Shown one piece after another: positions 8,509 through 17,229 of a stretch of DNA of 39,477 nucleotides. The stretch's first letter is position 1, and each line of letters opens with the position of its first letter. A program made the translations under genes and the position numbers. The notes under the pieces were generated by a model, which was not told the DNA's origin, made no database searches, and saw only the letters and a list, made by a program, of their open reading frames with translations. Source of the DNA: a virus; the IMG/VR virus record IMGVR_UViG_3300007512_002366, positions 1 through 39,477 of that record. One strand, 5' to 3'.

Positions 8509-9420
8509 TTATACCTTTATTAAAAAATCTGCCACAGGCTTCAAGTTATCGGGAATATTTTCATAGTCTTCTTTATTGATTTGAAACCAATCCTCTTGCG
8601 GAGACTCTTGTCGATGGCCCGGGCCGGTTAGCTCAGGATGTATTAAAAAGCAAGCATGAATGGCTATCCTTTCTTTCTTTTGTGGCTTGGCGCCCTTGTG
8701 CCAACCGCGAGTATTGGCGAATAATAGATCGCCAAAGTTTGCAGTTAGTGGTAGAATATTTTCTTCACCGTATAGCTCTTGTAAAGTTTGGTCATTTAAA
8801 TAATGGTAATCCCACCAATTATCGAACATCTTATTTGAACTTCCTGCAACATATGTAAATGGGCCGTCGTCTTCTCCGACATCATTTAAATAAATAACAG
8901 CTTTTAAAATCTTCACCAAACTATTGTAATCGCGGTGGAAATATTGGTTATTGACAGGTGCAGCGTCTGTAAGGTAACTTCTTCTAACTGCTATCGAAGA
9001 TAGCGCTGGTATGCACTCGTAGAAAGAGGTTATAAGATCAATCAAGTCTTTGTTGAAAATAACTTTATAAAGGTTTGGTATATTCAAAATAGGCTGATTA
9101 ATGAAAGCCATATTTGCATCCCTCTTCTTGATATTTTTGTTATCATCTGTAAAATCAATAATAGTTTGTTTCACATTCTCTAGAATATCTTTTTGTGTAT
9201 CACCAAAGAATCCTTCAACCTTATGGAAACCATTATCCTTAAGTTCATTTACTATTTTTTCTGCTTTTTCAGCGGGCTTATTTTCAGACGGGTAAAGTTC
9301 TCTGCGTTCTGTAATTTTATTATTATAATATTTTACGGCAGATAATCCATCGTGTAAAGAGCCGTGGAAGCCATAAAAATCCGGATCTTTTATTCCTAGC
9401 CATTTTATATTTTTATTCAT
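8509..9420 (-). CDS. Fe(II)/2-oxoglutarate dioxygenase, phytanoyl-CoA hydroxylase (PhyH) type
   Basis: The 303-residue protein has the facial triad of this family: FHRD (H162, D164) and distal His241 in RGWHKGAKP, with Arg251 ten residues later to bind 2-oxoglutarate. The segment IYLNDVGEDDGPFTYVAGSS (176-195) is the typical double-stranded-helix core. It should hydroxylate a carbon of a small molecule using oxygen; in glycan clusters such enzymes modify sugars or amino-acid substituents. It is followed at once by a second, only distantly similar member (9422-10231). Substrate unknown. Confidence 0.83.
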   Translation of the reverse strand: MNKNIKWLGIKDPDFYGFHGSLHDGLSAVKYYNNKITERRELYPSENKPAEKAEKIVNELKDNGFHKVEGFFGDTQKDILENVKQTIIDFTDDNKNIKKRDANMAFINQPILNIPNLYKVIFNKDLIDLITSFYECIPALSSIAVRRSYLTDAAPVNNQYFHRDYNSLVKILKAVIYLNDVGEDDGPFTYVAGSSNKMFDNWWDYHYLNDQTLQELYGEENILPLTANFGDLLFANTRGWHKGAKPQKKERIAIHACFLIHPELTGPGHRQESPQEDWFQINKEDYENIPDNLKPVADFLIKV

Positions 9421-9421
9421 A

Positions 9422-10231
9422 TCAATCTAGTGGGTACATTTTTACATTTCTTTCTGGTATATAACTATGTGTTTTTTCTGATATATATTTTCTCTCTGAT
9501 ATACAAGGGCGGAGAAAGAACACTATTAAATCTCTAGGGTTTGTTCCCTGCTTTGGTATGGTTGCTCTATGGGCCATATTTGGAGTAAACAAAGCATATT
9601 TTCCAGGCGCCCCTGTTAAGTTATATATAGACCCGCCCCTGTTAACGGTTTCTTGTATAACTTCTTCCGGGATCCTGGATGCTTGATATTTCTGAGGTCT
9701 CTGAGGCGCGCCCCTGTGTTGGGGACCTATTCTGGAAGATTCTATCACATAAAATTCCTTATTCGGCTCTTGTAATACTTGTAGACACCCGTTTTCCTCT
9801 GTTACCTCATTTAAATAAACAAAAAGTTTGAGGAATTCTTTTGGGCAATCGTCATAGTGCCATTTCCAGGAGGATTCTACTGGCGCACTGTGTAAGTTTC
9901 TATATGGATGCACGAATTCTACTGCCAGGTTTGAGTGAAAAATTTTTTCTTCAATTTGAGGCATTATAATTTCCGCCAGTTCACTCACTTCTTCTATATC
10001 TCTCCACTCATTTAATCTAATTGCCTGACCATCACTATAACATCCTTGACCATGGTCGAGTTTATTCGCAATTTTTTTTGACAATTTTTCGATTGTGGAA
10101 TAATAAATTTCGTTTAGCTCTAAAATATTCTCATCAATGACCAAATCATATAGTGATGAGTATTTAGAGTCGTCCTTTTTACCGGTATATAATCCTCGGC
10201 ATACATCGTAATGGCCTTTATAGGTCTGCAT
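9422..10231 (-). CDS. Second Fe(II)/2-oxoglutarate dioxygenase (PhyH-like)
   Basis: The iron ligands are H125 and D127 in WHYDD and H221 in MAHRATIP, with Arg233 (NPRD) in the place of the 2-oxoglutarate-binding residue. The core strand LFVYLNEVTEENGCLQVL (136-153) matches the same fold as the neighbour but the sequences are otherwise dissimilar, so it is unlikely to be a recent copy. The ATG at 10231 has the strong site GGGAGGAGAA; that site overlaps the last codons of the upstream methyltransferase gene. Expected reaction: hydroxylation or oxidative modification of a sugar intermediate. Confidence 0.78.
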   Translation of the reverse strand: MQTYKGHYDVCRGLYTGKKDDSKYSSLYDLVIDENILELNEIYYSTIEKLSKKIANKLDHGQGCYSDGQAIRLNEWRDIEEVSELAEIIMPQIEEKIFHSNLAVEFVHPYRNLHSAPVESSWKWHYDDCPKEFLKLFVYLNEVTEENGCLQVLQEPNKEFYVIESSRIGPQHRGAPQRPQKYQASRIPEEVIQETVNRGGSIYNLTGAPGKYALFTPNMAHRATIPKQGTNPRDLIVFFLRPCISERKYISEKTHSYIPERNVKMYPLD

Positions 10232-10232
10232 A

Positions 10233-11621
10233 CTATTCTCCTCCCTCTCCTAAAATTCCGCTGCCTTTCCATTTCGAATTTTTATTTTCCATATTATCGA
10301 CTGGGCGGCACATGTAAATTGCCCTAAAACCTGTAGAATAACAATCGTAAAGATAAACTAACCTAACATCTGAAAAGTGTTTCTCTAATTTATTTGTTAC
10401 CTGTTCCAGAGAATAATTATAGTGTTTATGTTTTATTGGAGTTTCGAAAAAGAAATATGTACATTTTTTAGCTATTAAACTTAGGAACTCATCACAGCCA
10501 GGATCGGTAATGTCTGGATATAGTTGATGTAAAACTGAACTTAAAATTACTAGTTCATAATGGTCCTTTTCCTGTTTTATTATCTCTTTCGCATCTCCGT
10601 TTAAGAATTCAATATTTTTAAGCTTGGTTAAATTATCTCGTATCTCGCTAGCCAACTGAACATCTTCCTTTGTTATTTCCACGCCTTTAACACTTCGCGC
10701 TCCATGGAGCGCAGCCTGTGTACAAAAGAAACCCTGATTGGAACCAAATTCGATTACATTTCCGCCCGCTACTCGATCTAAAGGCATGAAATGTATTTTG
10801 ATGTGGCTATCATAAGTTTCAGAATCAGACATGTATCCTGGCATAACGAAATTATTATCAAATTGCATACCTTGATATATTTTACCCTTCCACTTTGGTA
10901 CGCCGTCGATCGGGATCCATCTTTTATATCTCTCTAGTGCGGCGTTATAAAACTCTTGTGTGTTTTCATATGAATATCCATTTGAAGGAAATATATATCT
11001 ATCTTCTTTTTTTCTGAACATGTGGAAATCAACTATCTTGTCGTCGATTATGTTAACAGTAGAAAACCCGCCATTCTTATACCATGTAAACTCTGGAAGT
11101 ATGTAATGTTTATTAAACTCTTTTATACACTTGTTCAGAAACCACAGGGGGACGTTTAGGTTTTCTTTGATATATTTTTTGTCTTCTTCGTCTAGATATT
11201 TTTCTTTGTCAGAAAAAAACACATGTTCTTTTGTTTGTATATTCTGTATCTGGGTGACTATACAAGGTAAGTCACCTATTTCACACTCTTCTGTCCAATC
11301 AATACGCGGGAATATATCAGAATCGATAGATTTTATAAATCTTATATTTTCCGCGACGGAATCGAAATCCCTCATTGGCCGAATTATTTTCAAACCTGTT
11401 TCGTTGTTTAGGGGAAACCACAAGGCATCTTGGCCGAAGGCGCCGGTACCTGAAAAAGATTTACCATCAATCGTTAATTCATATTGGAATGGTTCCTTGA
11501 GGAGTCCTTTTTTCATTAATCGAAAGGGATTTTTAAAGTTTAATTTTTGCTCTTCGCCTCTTTGCGAAATCTTAAATTGTAACTCATTAAAATTGTTTTT
11601 ACTATTGCAAATTATTTTCAT
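10233..11621 (-). CDS. SAM-dependent methyltransferase with N-terminal kinase-like region
   Basis: The C-terminal half is a class I methyltransferase: motif I GNVIEFGSNQGFF (287-299), then GVEITKEDVQLA, NGDAKEII and the motif IV-like LVILSSVLHQLYPD. The N-terminal 240 residues contain GTGAFGQDALWF (58-69) and a possible ATP-type Lys (LKII, 77-80) and resemble a protein-kinase-like lobe that may be degenerate; I see no clear HxD catalytic loop. I start it at ATG 11621, in an ATGA overlap with the upstream gene and preceded by AAAGGAAATAAA; the frame would allow 20 more residues that look spurious. Likely an O- or N-methyltransferase of the glycan. Confidence 0.75.
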   Translation of the reverse strand: MKIICNSKNNFNELQFKISQRGEEQKLNFKNPFRLMKKGLLKEPFQYELTIDGKSFSGTGAFGQDALWFPLNNETGLKIIRPMRDFDSVAENIRFIKSIDSDIFPRIDWTEECEIGDLPCIVTQIQNIQTKEHVFFSDKEKYLDEEDKKYIKENLNVPLWFLNKCIKEFNKHYILPEFTWYKNGGFSTVNIIDDKIVDFHMFRKKEDRYIFPSNGYSYENTQEFYNAALERYKRWIPIDGVPKWKGKIYQGMQFDNNFVMPGYMSDSETYDSHIKIHFMPLDRVAGGNVIEFGSNQGFFCTQAALHGARSVKGVEITKEDVQLASEIRDNLTKLKNIEFLNGDAKEIIKQEKDHYELVILSSVLHQLYPDITDPGCDEFLSLIAKKCTYFFFETPIKHKHYNYSLEQVTNKLEKHFSDVRLVYLYDCYSTGFRAIYMCRPVDNMENKNSKWKGSGILGEGGE

Positions 11622-12277
11622 TTTATTTCCTTTATTATGAGCGAGGCTTGTCTTCCTGGCTCTGCTACGTGACCGATCCATTCATATTTTACGTTTCTCT
11701 CCTCAACGAACTCTTTAAAAGCTTTGTATTCGTGTGCCTGATAACCAGTATAGTTATAAAACTCGTCAAACATAATAACTGTTCCTGGGACTATACGGTC
11801 TCCCAAACAATCAAAAATGGTCTTAGCTGAAGAATATAAATCGCTGTCTATATGCAATAGTGCAACTGGTCCTTTATGTTCTTTCACAAATTTTGGAAGG
11901 CTTTCATTGAACCACCCCTTTACATATTCGATATTGTCGTATCTCTTTTGTGGAAACTCTCCTTGAAGATCAAAGCACCCCTTGTATCCTTGTTCTTGCC
12001 TCTCTCCTGTTTCGGGGTCGACCCAATCTTCCGGCAAACCCTCAAAAGAGTCAAACCCATACACAGTTTTGTGGCCGTGCTCAAGCATGTTCATCATCTG
12101 GGCTATTAAATTAATAGATGTGCCGACCCACACTCCAAACTCTAACCACAAGCCATCAACTGTAACATTGCTAACGTTATGATAATAATAGTTAGGAACC
12201 TTGGCCGGCATCCTGTTTTTAAAAAATGCTTTAGTTTCTTTAAGTAGCTTTATTTCTTCTTCAGGAGGTCGGATCAT
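11618..12277 (-). CDS. TylF/macrocin-O-methyltransferase-like protein
   Basis: This 219-residue protein is a clear TylF-family O-methyltransferase. Motif I is WLEFGVWVGTS (44-54), SAM-binding is YGFDSFEGLPEDW (73-85), the metal site is HIDSDLYSS (142-150, D144 and D146) together with DEF (171-173), and the ending FKEFVEE is also typical. Relatives methylate a sugar hydroxyl in a Mg-dependent way (macrocin, mycinamicin) and occur in capsule and LPS clusters. Its stop overlaps the next start by ATGA, so the two methyltransferases are produced together. Confidence 0.87.
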   Translation of the reverse strand: MIRPPEEEIKLLKETKAFFKNRMPAKVPNYYYHNVSNVTVDGLWLEFGVWVGTSINLIAQMMNMLEHGHKTVYGFDSFEGLPEDWVDPETGERQEQGYKGCFDLQGEFPQKRYDNIEYVKGWFNESLPKFVKEHKGPVALLHIDSDLYSSAKTIFDCLGDRIVPGTVIMFDEFYNYTGYQAHEYKAFKEFVEERNVKYEWIGHVAEPGRQASLIIKEIK

Positions 12278-13320
12278 TTTATCTTTTCTTTTATATGTTC
12301 GGGCAGAGGGCTAACTAATTTTGTAATTTCAGAAGATACATTACATTCGTGATCCTCCCCAAGATTATATATATTATAATTAAAATGTTGTTTTAATTTA
12401 AGTAGATAATCCCAAAAAGTTATAAACTGTCTCTTTTGAAAATCTTCTCCGTATTTGGTATACCAGTTTGGGTTCTCTTTATCTTCTTCAAAAGAATGCA
12501 AAGGCCCTTTAGGCGTAAATCCGTCAACTCCGACAAAATATATATTTTTGCAGCCGGCCATAATAGCATAGCATATGAATCTCATTCCTACCCCGGGCTG
12601 AGATTTATATCTTGTATGGAAGAACGTAGTCTGCTCCGGGTATAGATCCGCGAATTTAGCCATTTCCTTAAATTTTGGTTTGGTGTCTCTCTCAAGTTCG
12701 AAAGAAATAATTGTATTATTTTTTGTTATATAATCTTTTAATTCTTCTTCTTCTAGAACATCAATATGGCTCGCTATAGTTGCTAAATCTACACCTCTGC
12801 TAGCAACCTTTTCGTTTAAATAAAATTTATTAATAGACCATAAATAATCGAATTCTAAGTTATCCCAGTTAACACTATTCGAAGATGGACCTCCTCCTAC
12901 AATCATGACCGTCTTATCTTTAAATTTTTCCATAAATTTAGGATAACCAATAATAGAATCAGGATTCACTTGAATTGGAGCATTTTTAAATATTTCGTTT
13001 TTTTCAAGTATCTTCGTCATAAGGCTTTGGCTCCATGGATGAAAATCTTCTCTATTACAAGAATAAGAATGATCCTTTCTTGGCAAGTTATCAGTTCCCT
13101 TCCAGCGCTTATACTGAGCAGAGCCAAAGCAAAACTTATTATCTAAGTCATACCATATACTCCCTCCATCATCTGCATAACTTGGATTTTCTTTTTTATA
13201 TTTTTTTAACTCTTCTTTCAACGAGTTACTAATATCGTCTGTCTCGTGCCATTGCAGATCTCCTTCAGAGTTTCTCACTAAAACACAATTGTACCAAACA
13301 GATCCTAGCTCATTCTTCAT
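12274..13320 (-). CDS. GT42 sialyltransferase/DUF115-like protein, copy 1
   Basis: The central motif VMIVGGGPSSNSVNW (138-152), followed by WSINKFYLNEKV and later the conserved MRFICYAIMAGCKNIYFVGVDGF segment, matches the nucleotide-binding core shared by GT42 sialyltransferases (CstI/CstII type: GNGPS...CNQFY...ALGYKEIYLSGIDFY) and MptE/Maf-like DUF115 proteins. With NeuB and NeuA-like genes just upstream, transfer of a CMP-activated nonulosonate is the most likely role. An N-terminal 130-residue region (Cys, Trp and Tyr rich) is shared only with copy 2. The protein is a tandem paralogue of 13310-14356 (both 348 aa). A pyrophosphokinase-like activity remains an alternative. Confidence 0.72.
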   Translation of the reverse strand: MKNELGSVWYNCVLVRNSEGDLQWHETDDISNSLKEELKKYKKENPSYADDGGSIWYDLDNKFCFGSAQYKRWKGTDNLPRKDHSYSCNREDFHPWSQSLMTKILEKNEIFKNAPIQVNPDSIIGYPKFMEKFKDKTVMIVGGGPSSNSVNWDNLEFDYLWSINKFYLNEKVASRGVDLATIASHIDVLEEEELKDYITKNNTIISFELERDTKPKFKEMAKFADLYPEQTTFFHTRYKSQPGVGMRFICYAIMAGCKNIYFVGVDGFTPKGPLHSFEEDKENPNWYTKYGEDFQKRQFITFWDYLLKLKQHFNYNIYNLGEDHECNVSSEITKLVSPLPEHIKEKIK

Positions 13321-14356
13321 TATCTAAAGCCTCTCTGATATTTTTTGGCAGGGGATAGCTATCTTTAAAAAGTCTAGATAACACATTATGTTCTGTACCT
13401 TCGCCTAAATTGAAAATATTAAAATCATATTTTTGCTTTAATTCTTGTATATAATCCCAGAAAATAATAAATTGTCTTTCCTGAAAATCATCCCCAAATT
13501 TCTTATACCAATTTGGTATATCCTTACTACCGTCAAAAGCATGCAAAAGATTGCCATTCGTCTCTATTTTAGAGCGACCATCTAGACCAATTACGTATAT
13601 ATCTTTAAAGCCCATACAAATTCCATATATAACCATGCGAAGACCAAGGCCGGGTTGGCCTCTATACCTCGTGTGAAAGAAATTAGTTTTATACTTATTT
13701 AATTCACAAAAGATTGCAGTATTTTTATAAATTTGTGGTATATTCCCCTGCTCTATTTCGAAAGAAATAATCGGATCGTTGTCATCTATATATTTTACAA
13801 ATTCTTCATCATTAAAAATATCTACCACACCAGAATGAACAACAGCTAAATCTAATTTTTTGTTTCTTACTTTTTCATTTTTATAAAAATGGTTGCATGC
13901 CCATATTGAATCAAAATCTAAGTTTTCCCACTGTACACTGTTAACAGACGGACCTCCGCAAACAACTAACAAAGACTTATCTTTATTATTTTTTAGATCA
14001 TATGGGGCCTCAAATATAATCTCTTCGTTATATTCAATCTTATTTTGTCTATTATAGAATGAATACACTTTTTTGTATGTGGAGTCCCAAGAAAGCTTGT
14101 GCCCAGAAAGAAAGTTTTTATAACTCTGTAAAAAATGATGATCTTTACCAGCTACAGTATCTTTATATTGAGCTTGACTAAAGAATACATTGCTCTTATG
14201 ATCATACCATATATTACGAATTTTAGAATCTGGAAAGCTGCTCATATATTTTGCTAGCTTTTCAGTATCTACATTATCAACTATTGTAAACCCATTTTGT
14301 TCAGCGTGCCACTTATAAATAAGTTCGTAGTGTTTAGTTTTGAATCCAAGTTCCAT
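13310..14356 (-). CDS. GT42 sialyltransferase/DUF115-like protein, copy 2
   Basis: Same length and domain order as its downstream neighbour: LLVVCGGPSVNSVQW (129-143), WACNHFYKNEKV (152-163), FFHTRYRGQPGLGLRM and KDIYVIGLDGR, then NWYKKFGDDFQERQFI and FNIFNLGEG. The copies share most motif residues but have diverged clearly elsewhere, so the duplication is not recent. The 11-base overlap with copy 1 means they are translated from one message. The likely role is transfer of the nonulosonate made by the synthases upstream; two copies would fit two acceptors or two linkages. Confidence 0.72.
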   Translation of the reverse strand: MELGFKTKHYELIYKWHAEQNGFTIVDNVDTEKLAKYMSSFPDSKIRNIWYDHKSNVFFSQAQYKDTVAGKDHHFLQSYKNFLSGHKLSWDSTYKKVYSFYNRQNKIEYNEEIIFEAPYDLKNNKDKSLLVVCGGPSVNSVQWENLDFDSIWACNHFYKNEKVRNKKLDLAVVHSGVVDIFNDEEFVKYIDDNDPIISFEIEQGNIPQIYKNTAIFCELNKYKTNFFHTRYRGQPGLGLRMVIYGICMGFKDIYVIGLDGRSKIETNGNLLHAFDGSKDIPNWYKKFGDDFQERQFIIFWDYIQELKQKYDFNIFNLGEGTEHNVLSRLFKDSYPLPKNIREALDNEE

Positions 14357-14358
14357 AT

Positions 14359-15828
14359 CTATATAATTTTTTTAACAATAAATTTGCGTTCCGATAGTTC
14401 TAGTTTATTAATCTCTGGATCTTCGTATACCGAATCATTTGGATAATGAGTGGTGGAGATCTCTTCTACTACGCAGCCCTCTGTACTGTAGAAAGAGTGC
14501 TTAGTTCCTCTTGTTATCAAGACGGGAACTCCTTTTTTAAGCTTAATCTTCTTGTTGTTTAGCACCAAGGTGCAATCACCAGAGAGCAATTCAAATGCCT
14601 CTTCTTTCTTGATATGCCGATGTGTGGGGTGCTTTTGCCCAGGAAGCATCACAAGCAGCTTCTTGCAGTACTCTCTATTAATCTTGTTAACAATAAAGAC
14701 CCCAGTCTGTTCATATGAATCTAATCCATAGTGAGCGGAAATCTCTGCTGTGTCTTTCTCGCCAACAGCAATATTAGAACGTTCCAAAATATCAAATACC
14801 TGATTCTTAATCCTGTCAACACACTCTCTTTGATGAGTGGCCTCAAAACAATCTTCAGTTATTGGAGAGTCTATAGTGATACTAGCATTACTTACAAACC
14901 CTTCTAACACTTGATCTATACAAGATGCATCAAGCTGTTCCTCCACTAGAGGCATAGAAAAATACACATCATCTAGAGAGATTGTCTCTCCGGGCTCAAT
15001 ATTTCTTTTTGCATATATTCCCCTCTTCAATTTATGAAGAGTCTCTTTCTGGCTAGTTGATTCGCCACTGTAAGCGCTTTCAAAAAGTTGAACTTCTGAA
15101 ATTACTTTTTCCATATCCTGTGGTGTGCAGGAATAGCCGTTTAGTGATATCTCTTCTGTCTCTACTCCTACATGCTTTTCTAAAATAGTGCACCCAAGAG
15201 CAACAGCATGAGAAGCTAGAGATTTCTGTTTAGGGGACTCATGTGTTGAAAATCCTATTTCAATATCGGGAAATTCCTTCTTTAACCTCTCGATTCTACT
15301 AAGGTTTGAACACTCTATAGGTGTCGGATATTCGCCAACACAATGCATAAATGCAAAGTCTCTCCTGTTCTTCTTAAAGAGATCATACACTTTTCTAAGT
15401 TGTTCTATTGAGGCGCCGCCAGTAGATATGATGATCCTTTTATTTATCTTGCAAATTTGTCTAAGCAGCGGCCAATCATCTATAGAACAGCTAGCTACTT
15501 TTACAACTGATATATCCAAGTCTTTGAGCCACGGAATTGACTCATTATCAAATGGAGTAGCTATTGTTACAAGGTTCTTTTCTCTAATATATTCAGTTAT
15601 TTCCGTGAATTGCTCTTTTGACAATTTGGTATCTTTAAATCTCTTGACATATTTTAAATCTGAATTTAAATAATCCTTATGAATAAATGTATCCAATTGT
15701 CGAAATTGTAGTTTAACTCCTGCAGATATATTGTATTTGCTTGCCAACTCTGCAAATTCATCCACTATCAATTTGGCATGTTCTACACTGCCTTGGTGAT
15801 TGTTTGCCATTTCAAAAATATAAAGCAT
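14359..15828 (-). CDS. neuB: NeuB-type nonulosonate synthase with SAF domain and C-terminal cupin
   Basis: Residues 1 to about 255 form the PEP-condensing TIM barrel: EMANNHQG (6-13), KLQF (39-42), STGG (135-138), MHCVGEYPTP (161-170), GFSTHE (192-197) and LEKHV (216-220). Residues about 268-330 are the antifreeze-like SAF domain (LKRGIYAKRNIEPGETIS), and about 390-460 a cupin with metal residues H400, H403, H405, E410 and H444. The NeuB domain should condense PEP with a six-carbon amino sugar to give a nine-carbon acid. The cupin is an extra module resembling lyxose-isomerase-type cupins fused to some synthases; its role is unknown. Confidence 0.87.
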   Translation of the reverse strand: MLYIFEMANNHQGSVEHAKLIVDEFAELASKYNISAGVKLQFRQLDTFIHKDYLNSDLKYVKRFKDTKLSKEQFTEITEYIREKNLVTIATPFDNESIPWLKDLDISVVKVASCSIDDWPLLRQICKINKRIIISTGGASIEQLRKVYDLFKKNRRDFAFMHCVGEYPTPIECSNLSRIERLKKEFPDIEIGFSTHESPKQKSLASHAVALGCTILEKHVGVETEEISLNGYSCTPQDMEKVISEVQLFESAYSGESTSQKETLHKLKRGIYAKRNIEPGETISLDDVYFSMPLVEEQLDASCIDQVLEGFVSNASITIDSPITEDCFEATHQRECVDRIKNQVFDILERSNIAVGEKDTAEISAHYGLDSYEQTGVFIVNKINREYCKKLLVMLPGQKHPTHRHIKKEEAFELLSGDCTLVLNNKKIKLKKGVPVLITRGTKHSFYSTEGCVVEEISTTHYPNDSVYEDPEINKLELSERKFIVKKII

Positions 15829-16517
15829 TAATCTTTCCTGTTTTTATAAATTGTTTCGCACATATCGAACTGCCACTGATAATCTATGTCTAAGCATTCA
15901 AATTCTTCCATAGGATATAATTCAATATCTCCGGGTTTCTGAAAATCTCCCATCCAAATACCGTCACCTATCAAGTCCATACGGCCAGCATATAGGCAAT
16001 GTGCTGCCTCATAAGTAGTTTCTACAAACTTTGTGTTCATGCAAGCTTGTCCTGCAGGCCAATTTGTTACAAGCTTCCCATCCGTATTCCAAAAATAGTT
16101 TTTCTTTTTCATAACCCCGAATAAGCCATCGGAGTCACTATTTTTATATGCCTCAACAAACCCGTCTATCGTTTCTATTTGCATGAAAGGGGCGCAAGCA
16201 TTTAATAATATACAGTATTTGAAAGGTAGCTTATCCCACCACTCATACATATCTGTTAAAGGCGTGCCCTCAGAGTTGGCCGACTTTTCAGATCTTTGAA
16301 ATACATTTAGTTCATATTTACTAGCATTATCTAATAGTTCTTGTTCGTGTATAGATAAGAAAAAATTCTCTTTTGGTATTGATTTTGAATTTAGAATCTT
16401 TTGACACATTATATCCATTAAAGTTGTACCTGCAAAACCTTTTAGCATTTTCGCTGGTACCCTTTCTGAACCTAACCTTGCCTGAACAACAACGCATATG
16501 TCTTTTATATCTTTCAT
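15828..16517 (-). CDS. neuA: CMP-nonulosonate synthetase-like cytidylyltransferase (NeuA/SpsF family)
   Basis: The N-terminal CTP-binding signature VVQARLGSERVPAKML (10-25) is that of the cytidylyltransferase 3 family (KdsB, NeuA, SpsF). LLNACAPFM (a variant of the usual L-Q-P-TSPL acceptor strand) and the ending LDIDYQWQFDMCE, which provides acidic metal residues, are also visible. It should activate the acid made by the adjacent synthases to a CMP-sugar. The TAATG overlap with the NeuB-SAF-cupin gene and its place between the two synthases strongly support the pathway. KDO or a related acid as substrate cannot be excluded. Confidence 0.82.
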   Translation of the reverse strand: MKDIKDICVVVQARLGSERVPAKMLKGFAGTTLMDIMCQKILNSKSIPKENFFLSIHEQELLDNASKYELNVFQRSEKSANSEGTPLTDMYEWWDKLPFKYCILLNACAPFMQIETIDGFVEAYKNSDSDGLFGVMKKKNYFWNTDGKLVTNWPAGQACMNTKFVETTYEAAHCLYAGRMDLIGDGIWMGDFQKPGDIELYPMEEFECLDIDYQWQFDMCETIYKNRKD

Positions 16518-16518
16518 A

Positions 16519-17229
16519 TTAATCTAATTTGTGAAATTTATGACCGTCGCCTAAATTAATAAACTCTACATCTGGAAAATTCTCTTTAGTATACTGCCAA
16601 AAATATTTGTACTGGTTGTCGTAAAGCTCTTCTGTAAAACTAGAAGGCAATAATTTCTTACCCGGCTCGTGTGCGTGGTCCCCTTCATATATGGGAGGGT
16701 ATCCATCAAGGCCAACAAATTTTATAGTCTTGCATCCTAAATAACAAGCATGTAAAATCATTCTAATACAAGCGCCAAGTTTACTATAGAACTTTGTGTG
16801 CATAACAAAATATTTTTCGTAATCATCGAACTCATATTCAAACCAACGATCGTGTACTTCAAACCCTAAGTACGGTTGAAACTTATTACGATATGAAATA
16901 AACTCTTTAGAGTTTAAATCAGGCTCGCCCATCAGCATAGCTAAATCAATTTTCATGGAATTGATCTTGGGGTTTAAATAAAAGTGATTACAAGACCATG
17001 TGAAATCTCTATCCACAGTGTCGTAATCAAGTTTGTTAGTAGACGGGCCTCCGCCTATTATTAATACGCTCTTGCCTTCGTATTCTTTAAAGTGTTCTAA
17101 ATCAGAATATACAATTTCACTGTTCGTAAAAACTGACTTGCAGAATTTTCTAAAGCTTTGTCGACAGTCTCTGATTACCCAGTTAGGAAAACTTTCAGTA
17201 GCTCTGTGATGTTGAAAACATCCGTACAT
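16519..17229 (-). CDS. Short GT42 sialyltransferase/DUF115-like protein, copy 3
   Basis: At 236 residues this is the minimal form of the family in the window. SVLIIGGGPSTNKLDYD is at 54-70, CNHFYLNPKI at 80-89, and the late motif TIKFVGLDGYPP at 168-179. It lacks the 75-residue-longer N-terminal region of copies 1 and 2. The gene is placed between the second NeuB and the cytidylyltransferase with overlap on one side and 1 base on the other, so it is part of the nonulosonate core. Function as a CMP-sugar transferase is inferred from motif and context. Confidence 0.7.
   Translation of the reverse strand: MYGCFQHHRATESFPNWVIRDCRQSFRKFCKSVFTNSEIVYSDLEHFKEYEGKSVLIIGGGPSTNKLDYDTVDRDFTWSCNHFYLNPKINSMKIDLAMLMGEPDLNSKEFISYRNKFQPYLGFEVHDRWFEYEFDDYEKYFVMHTKFYSKLGACIRMILHACYLGCKTIKFVGLDGYPPIYEGDHAHEPGKKLLPSSFTEELYDNQYKYFWQYTKENFPDVEFINLGDGHKFHKLD

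Noticed and set aside
11131-11640. Long plus-strand open frame opposite the methyltransferase/kinase-like gene
   Set aside because: It lies wholly opposite two well-supported minus-strand genes, has low-complexity Phe/Ser/Leu composition and no ribosome-binding site.
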